A stretch of DNA of 64,000 bases, taken from positions 496,001 through 560,000 of the forward strand of contig NZ_JACSDK010000001.1 in assembly GCF_014925385.1 (NCBI RefSeq), written 5' to 3'. Of this stretch, positions 8,780 to 15,406 are shown one piece after another (within the stretch, counting starts at the first letter, position 1; every line of letters starts with the position of its first letter). The translations under genes and the position numbers were made by a program. This DNA comes from Pelagibius marinus. Its GTDB lineage: Bacteria > Pseudomonadota > Alphaproteobacteria > Kiloniellales > Kiloniellaceae. The notes beneath the pieces are model-generated. The model had not been told where the DNA came from. It did no database searches and worked only from the letters and a program-made list of their open reading frames with translations.

Positions 8780-9691
8780 TCATCTCGGCATCGGGCCGCC
8801 AGAAAACAAGCGCTTGTTATCCTCAAACAAGGTCAACAGCGTTCGTGTGACCGCTCGCGCGCAGGGCCGAAGGCTGAGATCATCGCTGGTCACGAGCCAC
8901 TGAACATGGCCAAGTTCTTCTATCGGATCTGAGCATTGCACCAGGCGGGAATCAGAGGTTCCGATGAAACAGGGCAGAACACACAGCCCTAAACCGGCGC
9001 GAACAGCCTCATAAACGGCTTGTGGTGTGTCGCATGTCAAGGAAGCGCGCTCTCCAACCTGCTCGCGCAGCCAGTCGGATGACCTGCCCGTCCCACCGGC
9101 CGCAGAAGAAAGGACCCAGTCACATCTGTCGTATCGTTCACTGCACAATGCTGCGGGATGATCCCGCACATATGACTCTGCCCCATACACGGCAAAACCG
9201 ACCGGTCCGATCTTCTTTCGTCTGAGCCCACGCTGTTCGGGTGTCTTGTTGCGAACTGCGATATCAGCTTCATGCTTCAGCAAATTGAGGAATTTCGCGC
9301 CACTGAGCAGGACAATTCTCGGGCTGCCCTTCGCCCGGGAGAGAAAGGACGCCTGTCTCGCCAGGAACACGCTTGTCCAGTTCCCCGCCGCGATCCTGAC
9401 AACCGGCCGGGGATCGAGATTGCTGCGCCACGCCTGGATCGATCTTGCGTGATCCTCCATGCCCTCAACCCGCTGAAGCAGAGCGCGCCCTGCTTCCGTC
9501 AAGGCCATGCCCGAATAGCGTCGATCGAATAAGGCAACGCCGAGGCCGGCTTCCAATTCGCTTATTCGCCTGCTGAGCGTCGGCGGGCTTGATCCGCAAC
9601 TCCGGGCCGCCTGGCTGAGGCTGTCACACCGCGCCACCGCCAGAAACAGGCGGAGATCATCCCAATCGAGTGTTTCATATTTAGAATTCAT
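8780..9691 (-). CDS. LysR-family transcriptional regulator
   Basis: 303 aa, typical LTTR length. Winged-helix at residues ~9-68 (LRLFLAVARCDSLSQAARSC, PPTLSRRISELEAGLGVALF), then a substrate-binding domain with a final VRAGLGLCVLPCFIG segment. Codons are visibly more A/T-rich than in the neighbours (AAT TCT AAA TAT GAA at the start), consistent with acquisition from another background. It is divergent from the ABM monooxygenase gene, 139 nt away, the usual LTTR arrangement, and a perfect 16-bp palindrome lies just upstream of its ATG. Its 3' end lies only 16 nt from the end of the convergent flavoprotein gene. Confidence 0.93.
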   Translation of the reverse strand: MNSKYETLDWDDLRLFLAVARCDSLSQAARSCGSSPPTLSRRISELEAGLGVALFDRRYSGMALTEAGRALLQRVEGMEDHARSIQAWRSNLDPRPVVRIAAGNWTSVFLARQASFLSRAKGSPRIVLLSGAKFLNLLKHEADIAVRNKTPEQRGLRRKKIGPVGFAVYGAESYVRDHPAALCSERYDRCDWVLSSAAGGTGRSSDWLREQVGERASLTCDTPQAVYEAVRAGLGLCVLPCFIGTSDSRLVQCSDPIEELGHVQWLVTSDDLSLRPCARAVTRTLLTLFEDNKRLFSGGPMPR

Positions 9692-9696
9692 ATTTC

Positions 9697-9712
9697 GATG
9701 ATGCTCATCATC
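9697..9712. promoter_or_regulatory. Perfect 7-2-7 palindrome, candidate LysR operator
   Basis: GATGATG-CT-CATCATC lies 5 bp upstream of the LysR ATG, in the region shared with the divergent ABM gene. LTTRs normally bind dyad sequences in such divergent promoters and autoregulate. The symmetry is seen directly; the binding role is inferred. Confidence 0.5.
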
Positions 9713-9830
9713 TTTGTTGTGCGCAGGGTATAGTGTGGAGAAACACAGAATATTGAACGAGAAATCGTGGCGTTCATGGATTCTGAATCTGGAACATATC
9801 TGATCACCCTTGCCGCGATCAAACTTGGAA

Positions 9831-10139
9831 ATGAAAGCAAGCTGGATGACTGCAAAACACGTTGTGATCGTTACTTTTGAGCCAGAGGCGGGGTCTGCCG
9901 ATGAGTTTCATCGGCTGATGCAGTCCGTGAAAGCGGATCTGCCCAAAGTGAAAGGCTGCGACAGCGTACTGGTGCTGCGGCATGGTTCTGCAGAGACGCA
10001 GTACACGCTCGTCGAGGAATGGCAGGACGCGGCCCTGCATAGTGCGCACCTAGAGCGCATGGTGTCTTCTGGCGCATGGGCCAAGCTTGAGGCGCTGCTC
10101 AGCGCCCCGCCGTGCTCCGATTTCTACGTGCCCCTGTAG
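9831..10139 (+). CDS. Antibiotic biosynthesis monooxygenase (ABM) domain protein
   Basis: About 102 aa single-domain dimeric alpha+beta barrel protein of the ABM/YgiN type, cofactor-independent quinol or polyketide monooxygenases. Evidence: VVIVTFEPEAGSADEFHRLM at the N-terminus, the central KGCDSVLVLRHG strand and TLVEEWQDAALHSAHLERMV, which carries the usual W and H-x-x-H-like positions. Two ATGs (9831 and 9846) both have weak ribosome-binding sites; the second gives the family-like MTAKHVVIV start. Divergent from the LysR gene, so probably its regulatory target. Substrate cannot be told. Codon use is less GC-rich than the backbone, like its LysR partner. Confidence 0.83.
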   Translation: MKASWMTAKHVVIVTFEPEAGSADEFHRLMQSVKADLPKVKGCDSVLVLRHGSAETQYTLVEEWQDAALHSAHLERMVSSGAWAKLEALLSAPPCSDFYVPL

Positions 10140-10155
10140 TCGACGCATCACGCCC

Positions 10156-10206
10156 GGCGGCAACAATTTCCAGTGGGCCTGGTTGTCGGACCGGCCGCTG
10201 GTGTGA
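10156..10206 (+). pseudogene. Duplicated 3' remnant of the YhiN-type flavoprotein gene
   Basis: The frame reads GGNNFQWAWLSDRPLV then stop, matching the last codons of the flavoprotein gene (GGYNFQWAWSSG...). Bases 10155-10182 match 8703-8730 with one mismatch in 28; beyond that the two copies diverge. No start codon or upstream coding part is present. It lies directly after the LysR-ABM pair, so that pair is bracketed by two copies of the same gene end. Most likely a scar of the event that placed the insert. Confidence 0.75.
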
Positions 10207-10281
10207 TGGCGACCGCACTTGTAATCCAGCGTTCTTGGCTTCATCCTCGGGCGTCGGTCGAAGCGCCAAGGACCAAGCGTC

Positions 10282-10806
10282 ATGGAGCCTTTCACCTTCA
10301 CCTGCCCCTGCTGCGGCGAGGAGATCACCGGGCTGCCCGACGTCGGCTACGATGCGCCCGCCTACTATCCGGGCGCGCCGGAAGAAGCGGAGACGCAGCA
10401 AGCCACGCTGACCTCCGATCTCTGCACCATCGCCGGCGAGGACTTCTTCATACGCGCGCTCTGCCTGGTGCCGATCCAGGGCAGCGACCAGGAATTCGGC
10501 TGGGGGGTCTGGGTCTCCCTGTCGAAGGAGAACTTCCAGCGCTACTCGGAAAGCTACGGCGATCCCGACCAGTCGAAGATCGGCCCGATGTTCGGCTGGT
10601 TCTCCAACAGGCTGCCGGGCTATCCCGACACCCTCAGCCTGCAGACCACGGTGGTGCCGCAGGACAACAACCAGCGCCCCCTGGTCTACATCAACGAAGT
10701 GCACCAGGATCACCCGCTCTTTGCCGAGCAGCGTGAAGGCATGCCGCAGGACAAGCTGGCAAAGCTCTACGCGGAGCACCTCTGCCACCGTTCCGGCTCG
10801 GCCTGA
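10282..10806 (+). CDS. DUF2199 domain-containing protein
   Basis: 174 aa cytoplasmic protein of the DUF2199 family; function unknown. Residues 5-12 form a CPCCGEE knuckle, probably half of a metal site. Family-like features further on are LTSDLCTIAGEDFFIRALCLVPI (about residues 47-70), EFGWGVWVSLSKENF, YPDTLSLQTTVVPQ and HPLFAEQREGMP near the C-terminus. ATG 10282 is preceded by AAGGA at about 9 nt. It sits between the yhiN-like 3' remnant and pgk, transcribed the same way, with a 228-nt gap before pgk in which I see no gene. Confidence 0.85.
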   Translation: MEPFTFTCPCCGEEITGLPDVGYDAPAYYPGAPEEAETQQATLTSDLCTIAGEDFFIRALCLVPIQGSDQEFGWGVWVSLSKENFQRYSESYGDPDQSKIGPMFGWFSNRLPGYPDTLSLQTTVVPQDNNQRPLVYINEVHQDHPLFAEQREGMPQDKLAKLYAEHLCHRSGSA

Positions 10807-11034
10807 TCCCGTCTAAGACCTTAGCTGCATTGACTTTATGATCGGGCGCGGCCGCCGTGGCGCTGCGGGCCGCGCGCACCCGGCGCGACCTTGGGCCGCA
10901 GAGAGATCATCCCCTTGCCGCTTGCCCGCGGCGCGGCTTTTGGCGAAACTCCGGCCCGCTCAACAGACCAAAGAACCGCCGCTTCAAGGCGCGCCGCCCT
11001 GTCAATCTCCTGGCAATTTCAGCGAGGCCCCCCT

Positions 11035-12231
11035 ATGCCGAAGTTCAAGACCCTTGACGACCTGGATGTTGCCGGCAAGACCGTGCTGGTCCGTGTCGAC
11101 TTCAACGTGCCCATGGCCGAGGGCAAGGTAAGCGACGCGACGCGCATCGAGCGCGCGGCGCCGACCATCAGGGACCTGACGGCCAAGGGGGCGAAGGTCT
11201 TGCTGCTCTCTCACTTCGGCCGGCCCAAGGGCAAGCCGAACCCGGAGATGTCGCTGAAGCCGCTGGTGACCGCCGTCTCCCAGGTGCTGGGCCAGGAGGT
11301 CGCCTTCGCCGAGGACTGCATCGGTGCCCCCGCCGAGGCGGTGGCCAAGGGGTTGAAGGACGGCGGCGTCGCCCTGCTGGAGAACCTGCGCTTCCACGGC
11401 GGCGAGGAGGCCAACGACCCGGACTTCGCCAAGGCGCTGGCGGCGCTGGGCGATGCCTACGTGAGCGACGCCTTCTCGGCGGCGCACCGCGCCCATGCCT
11501 CGACGGAAGGCGTGGCGCGCCTGCTGCCGGCGGCGGCGGGACGCCTCATGCAGGCGGAGCTGGAGCACCTGGCCGCGGCGCTGGAAAAGCCGAAGCGGCC
11601 GGTGGCGGCCATCGTCGGCGGCGCCAAGATCTCCACCAAGCTCGACTTGTTGGGCAACCTGGTGGCCAAGGTCGACATGCTGGTGATCGGCGGCGGCATG
11701 GCCAACACCTTCCTCAACGCCGTCGGCGTCGACGTCGGCAAGTCGCTCTGCGAGCACGACCTGGCGGAGACGGCGAAGGAGATCCTCGGCAAGGCCAAGG
11801 CCGCCGGCTGCGACGTGGTGCTGCCGACCGACGCGGTGGTGGCGAGCGAGTTCAAGGCCGGCGCGGCCAACGAGACGGTCTCGGTGAAGGCCGTACCGTC
11901 CGACAAGATGATCCTCGACTGCGGCCCGGCGACGGCCGAGCACCTGGCGCGGCGTCTCACCGACTGCGCGACCCTGGTGTGGAACGGCCCGCTCGGCGCC
12001 TTCGAGATCCCGCCCTTCGATGCGGCGACCAATTCCGTGGCCCAGGCGGCGGCGCAGCTGACCAGGGACGGCAAGCTGCTGACCGTGGCCGGCGGCGGCG
12101 ACACCGTGGCGGCGCTGGCCCATGCCGGGGTGATCGACGACTTCTCCTACGTCTCGACCGCGGGCGGCGCCTTCCTGGAATGGCTGGAAGGCAAGACCCT
12201 GCCCGGCGTGAAGGTGCTGGAGGACGCCTAG
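11035..12231 (+). CDS. pgk: Phosphoglycerate kinase
   Basis: 398 aa, normal length. Transfers phosphate between 1,3-bisphosphoglycerate and ADP in glycolysis, and the reverse in gluconeogenesis. Motifs: substrate-binding VRVDFNVPM (residues ~19-27), [15 protein letters not shown], the hinge [12 protein letters not shown], the nucleotide-binding NGPLGAFE, and the C-terminal GGGDTVAAL. Start is ATG 11035, preceded by GAGG; a longer open frame upstream is not family-like. No gap or fba gene is adjacent, as is often the case in related genomes. Its last 66 coding bases (12163-12228) recur at 14998-15063 after the downstream insert. Confidence 0.97.
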   Translation: MPKFKTLDDLDVAGKTVLVRVDFNVPMAEGKVSDATRIERAAPTIRDLTAKGAKVLLLSHFGRPKGKPNPEMSLKPLVTAVSQVLGQEVAFAEDCIGAPAEAVAKGLKDGGVALLENLRFHGGEEANDPDFAKALAALGDAYVSDAFSAAHRAHASTEGVARLLPAAAGRLMQAELEHLAAALEKPKRPVAAIVGGAKISTKLDLLGNLVAKVDMLVIGGGMANTFLNAVGVDVGKSLCEHDLAETAKEILGKAKAAGCDVVLPTDAVVASEFKAGAANETVSVKAVPSDKMILDCGPATAEHLARRLTDCATLVWNGPLGAFEIPPFDAATNSVAQAAAQLTRDGKLLTVAGGGDTVAALAHAGVIDDFSYVSTAGGAFLEWLEGKTLPGVKVLEDA

Positions 12232-12244
12232 GAGGTTCCAGACG

Positions 12245-12679
12245 CTAAATCATCGGCGGCAAGATCAGGCAGCGCACACCCTTCACTCTGTAGGAGTAGC
12301 CGCCTGCCGTTGACCGCCACTTCGGACAGACCCAAGCCCGGCCGTCCGGGATGTTTTGCTGCAGCACGTGGCGGTGCGGCGCCGCGAACCAGCGCCCCCA
12401 GATCTGCACCTTGAACTCGTTGTCCGGCGACAACTTCAAGGCGCCCGGTTGCACCGGATAGCAGTCATTCTTGTCGCAGCATTTCTCGGCGTCCAGGTTC
12501 CGAAGGCCTCTGAGCCAGTCGTTGGACGGATCTCCATCCGCAAAGGTGTCGTGGGCCCGGACCTGAGCCGTTCCGAGCGTCAGCAGGAGCGCCAGGAAAA
12601 GGCCGATCAAGCGGGCGGCGGTTGCAAAGGGAAGGCGGTTTCGCCGACCGATCGCCGGTTCTGTCGTCAACGCAGGCAT
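12245..12679 (-). CDS. Small exported cysteine-rich protein (CC...DC family), unknown function
   Basis: 144 aa. Residues ~20-43 form a signal peptide or anchor (ATAARLIGLFLALLLTLGTAQVRA). The mature part has the pattern WLRGL...CCDKNDC...WGRWFAAP...AWVCPKW...VRCLILPP, which I recognise as the layout of a family of small secreted alphaproteobacterial proteins with a CC-x-x-x-DC motif; no function is known to me. ATG 12679 is favoured because GGGAGG sits 5 bases upstream; the frame extends to 12760. It is divergent from the BTAD-TPR regulator, with 183 nt between starts, and its stop is 13 nt from the end of pgk. The five cysteines suggest disulfides in the periplasm. Confidence 0.75.
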   Translation of the reverse strand: MPALTTEPAIGRRNRLPFATAARLIGLFLALLLTLGTAQVRAHDTFADGDPSNDWLRGLRNLDAEKCCDKNDCYPVQPGALKLSPDNEFKVQIWGRWFAAPHRHVLQQNIPDGRAWVCPKWRSTAGGYSYRVKGVRCLILPPMI

Positions 12680-12862
12680 GTGATCCTCCCAAAAGCTTCC
12701 GCAGCAGGCTGTGCCGTAAGAAAGACAAGCTTGGGTCATGTCCGTCGCGATCCGCGTCACGCGGACGTCTCGAAGGCGTCGCCGCCGCCCCGCCGGCGAA
12801 TCTTTTGACGTGACGATGGTGGTTCCCGCCCACTAAGCTTGGCTCTACGTTGGGAGCCAGCC

Positions 12863-14965
12863 ATGGCCCACTTCCTGCAGCTTTTCGGCGAGTTTCAGCT
12901 GACACGCGAAAACGGAGAGCCGGTTGCGCTCTCCTGGCGAGGGCAGGCGTTGCTCGCCTATCTCTCGGTTGTGTCCCGCCCCGTCCCTCGACAGGTTCTG
13001 GCCGAGATGCTGAACCCGGGGGGTGACGAGCAGGAAGCGCGCAAGGCCCTTCGTCAGACCGTGTACCTCTGCCGCAAGGCGCTGGCCGACGGCGAAGCGA
13101 TCCGGGCCGACGAATGCGGCCTCACCTTGAGCAAAGACTGCCTGATGGCCGATGTGCGGCTGTTCGGGAACGCCATCGACCGCCGCGACAATGAGTCGCT
13201 GAATGCGGCGACCGAGCTGTATCGCGGGCCCTTCCTCGAGGGCTTCCGGCCGCCCACAGCGGCATTCGAAGACTGGCTTATTGCCCGTCGCGCCGAGTTC
13301 CTCGAGCAAGTGCTCGACGCCATGTTGAGCCTCGCAGCGTCACAGGCTGCGGCCGGACGACACAGCCTTGCCCTCGAACATGCGCGCCGGGCGCTGCACA
13401 TCGATTCTTTGCGGGAGGATGCTCACCGCGAGGTCATGCGGTGTCTCGGGGCCATGAATCAGCGCAGCAGCGCTCTGCGCCAATACGAGACGTTGCGAAG
13501 TCTTCTTGCCGCAGAGCTTGACGTGGTGCCGGAGCCCGAGACGGAAGCGTTGCGGGAGTTAATCGCGCGCGGCAAGGAAGCCGGCGCGCGCTCGGACGAC
13601 ATGGCTGCGCCAGAGCGCGGTACAGGCAATGGGGCGGCTGGCCGGACGGTATTCAGGCCGATCCGCACGCGCAATCGGGGATGGGCTGCGGCCGCTTTTG
13701 CGGCGGCGCTCTTGCTTGTGTCGTTCAGTACGGCCTTCTGGTTTCTCGACCGGCAGCGGCCTCCCGCCAGCGACTTGCCGTCGGTCGCCGTCTTGCGGTT
13801 CGACAACGTGAGCGACGACCCGGCGCAGGACTATCTCGAGCGCGGCGTGGTCGAAGAGATAACGGCGATGCTGGCGACTCACCCTGGCCTGCGCGTCGTG
13901 GCGCGTGCGAAAAGCCTCTCCTATGACAGTGCGATCAACGCCGGGCGTCTGGGCGAAGAGCTGGGGGCTCAGTATCTTCTTGAAGGTGCCGTGCAGAGGT
14001 TCGGCGAGGCGGTTCACATTACGGCGCAATTGATCGAGTCCGAAACTGGCCAGCACGTCTGGGCAAGGCGCTTCGAGGAACAGGGGGCCGACCTCGCTAC
14101 CTTGCAGCAGCAGATCGCAAGCAGAGTCTACGAGTCGCTTGTCGGGTTCACCGGTGCCATCGAGCGCCACGAGCAATGGCAGGCCTGGGCAAAGCCGCCG
14201 TCCAGCCTGCGGGAGAAGGACTATCTGCTGCGCGGCGAGCAGTTCTATTTCCAGTTCACTTACGAGGCACACACGCGCGCGCGGGAAATCTGGCGGGAAG
14301 GCCTGGCGAAGTTCCCGGATTCGGCGGGCCTGCGCCGCGCTCTCGCCGCCAGCTACCGCCACGCCGCCGAAGCCGGCTGGAGCGAGGACCCCGAGCAGGA
14401 TCTTGCGAAGGCCTGGCAGATGGGTCGGGAAGCTTCTCTCGCGCCGCAGACCTCCCGCTTCGACAATTGGCTCAATCATTGGATGATGGCCAAGCTCGCT
14501 CAGTGGTGTAAGGGGGACTACGAGCTTTCCCTCGCCGAAGCCAAGGCCGCTGTTGAGTTGGTGCCTTATGATGCGACTTCGCGGGCGGACCTCGCCGAAC
14601 TCCTGGCCAACTCCGGCAGGACCGGCGACGCGATCGAGTGGCTGCAGCAGGCAATGCGCCTCGATCCGAAAGGACCGGACTGGTACAAGGCCAACCTGGC
14701 CTGGGCCTACTATCTGGCCGGGCGGCATGAGGATGCCCAGGCGGAGCTTCGCAAGCTCAGCAAGCCAAGACACCTGCTGTCGGCCGCCGTGAGTGTCAGG
14801 CTCGGCAATCTTCCGGACGCGCGTGCATCCATCGTGGCTTTGCTGCAAACGCGAGCCGACTACACGATCACCGACGCGGCGCGACGGCCCCTGGTAGAGC
14901 CTCTCAAGCACTCCTGGCTCGAAGATCTCCGCGCGGCGGGGCTGCCAGATCAAGTGCCGCAATAG
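12863..14965 (+). CDS. Membrane-anchored BTAD/SARP-type transcriptional regulator with TPR output domain
   Basis: 700 aa. Residues 1-95 form an OmpR/SARP-like winged helix (LFGEFQLTRENGEPVALSWRGQALLAYL). Residues ~95-240 are the bacterial transcriptional activator (BTAD) TPR domain (EDAHREVMRCLGAMNQRSSA). One hydrophobic segment at ~275-295 (AAAAFAAALLLVSFSTAFWF) follows. Residues ~305-420 form a FlgO/TolB-like domain (VAVLRFDNVSDDPAQDYLERG, GAQYLLEGAVQR, GQHVWARRFE), then TPR-like repeats to the end. The topology suggests a ToxR/CadC-style one-component regulator with DNA binding in the cytoplasm and the C-terminal half in the periplasm. ATG 12863 has GGGAG upstream. Divergent from the exported CC..DC gene; both lie between two copies of the pgk 3' end. 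Confidence 0.85.
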   Translation: MAHFLQLFGEFQLTRENGEPVALSWRGQALLAYLSVVSRPVPRQVLAEMLNPGGDEQEARKALRQTVYLCRKALADGEAIRADECGLTLSKDCLMADVRLFGNAIDRRDNESLNAATELYRGPFLEGFRPPTAAFEDWLIARRAEFLEQVLDAMLSLAASQAAAGRHSLALEHARRALHIDSLREDAHREVMRCLGAMNQRSSALRQYETLRSLLAAELDVVPEPETEALRELIARGKEAGARSDDMAAPERGTGNGAAGRTVFRPIRTRNRGWAAAAFAAALLLVSFSTAFWFLDRQRPPASDLPSVAVLRFDNVSDDPAQDYLERGVVEEITAMLATHPGLRVVARAKSLSYDSAINAGRLGEELGAQYLLEGAVQRFGEAVHITAQLIESETGQHVWARRFEEQGADLATLQQQIASRVYESLVGFTGAIERHEQWQAWAKPPSSLREKDYLLRGEQFYFQFTYEAHTRAREIWREGLAKFPDSAGLRRALAASYRHAAEAGWSEDPEQDLAKAWQMGREASLAPQTSRFDNWLNHWMMAKLAQWCKGDYELSLAEAKAAVELVPYDATSRADLAELLANSGRTGDAIEWLQQAMRLDPKGPDWYKANLAWAYYLAGRHEDAQAELRKLSKPRHLLSAAVSVRLGNLPDARASIVALLQTRADYTITDAARRPLVEPLKHSWLEDLRAAGLPDQVPQ

Positions 14966-14997
14966 ACAACCGATGTCTGCAGGTCGCGGGCGCCGCC

Positions 14998-15069
14998 GGC
15001 GGCGCCTTCCTGGAATGGCTGGAAGGCAAGGCCCTGCCCGGCGTGAAGGCGCTGGAGGACGCGGCTTAG
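14998..15069 (+). pseudogene. Duplicated 3' end of pgk
   Basis: Reads [20 protein letters not shown] then DAA and stop. The first 66 bases match 12163-12228 of pgk at 63 of 66 positions; one alanine codon has been added before the stop. No other part of pgk is present here and no start codon precedes it. Together with the real pgk end it brackets the regulator / CC..DC insert. Strong identity plus a few coding-type differences suggests a fragment from a related pgk rather than a fresh copy. Confidence 0.85.
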
Positions 15070-15406
15070 GCCAAGCTCGGCCAGGCGCGCCGTTGCCTTG
15101 GACCGGCCTTCCGTGACAAACCAGCAGCTGCATCGGAACAATCGGATTGGGGAACCGATCCGATTGGTCTGACCAAGCTTATCCCGGAAAAGCTCTTTGA
15201 TATCTGCCGCTTCCGGGCTGCGCCGACACGCGGAGTGACGCTTGCCGGACCACCTGTGCGGATCAAATCCGCGGCCGACGGGGTATCTCGCGGCGCGTTG
15301 CCCTCTTCAAGATGCAACAGCGACTCAACTTAACCTCTGGTTTCGTCTATGTTGATTGAGTCGCGTGCGCGCTGTCACCAGCAAGAGACATCCGGGGGAG
15401 GCGTTC
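15070..15406. other. Non-coding leader ahead of the large exported-protein pair
   Basis: 337 nt between the pgk remnant and the first large gene. I see no convincing reading frame. It includes a less GC-rich stretch around 15125-15215 and 15310-15360 that may hold the promoter. A short direct repeat, GATCCGATTGG-type text around 15141-15168 (CGGATTGGGG, CCGATTGGTC), is present but too weak to call an operator. Confidence 0.4.
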
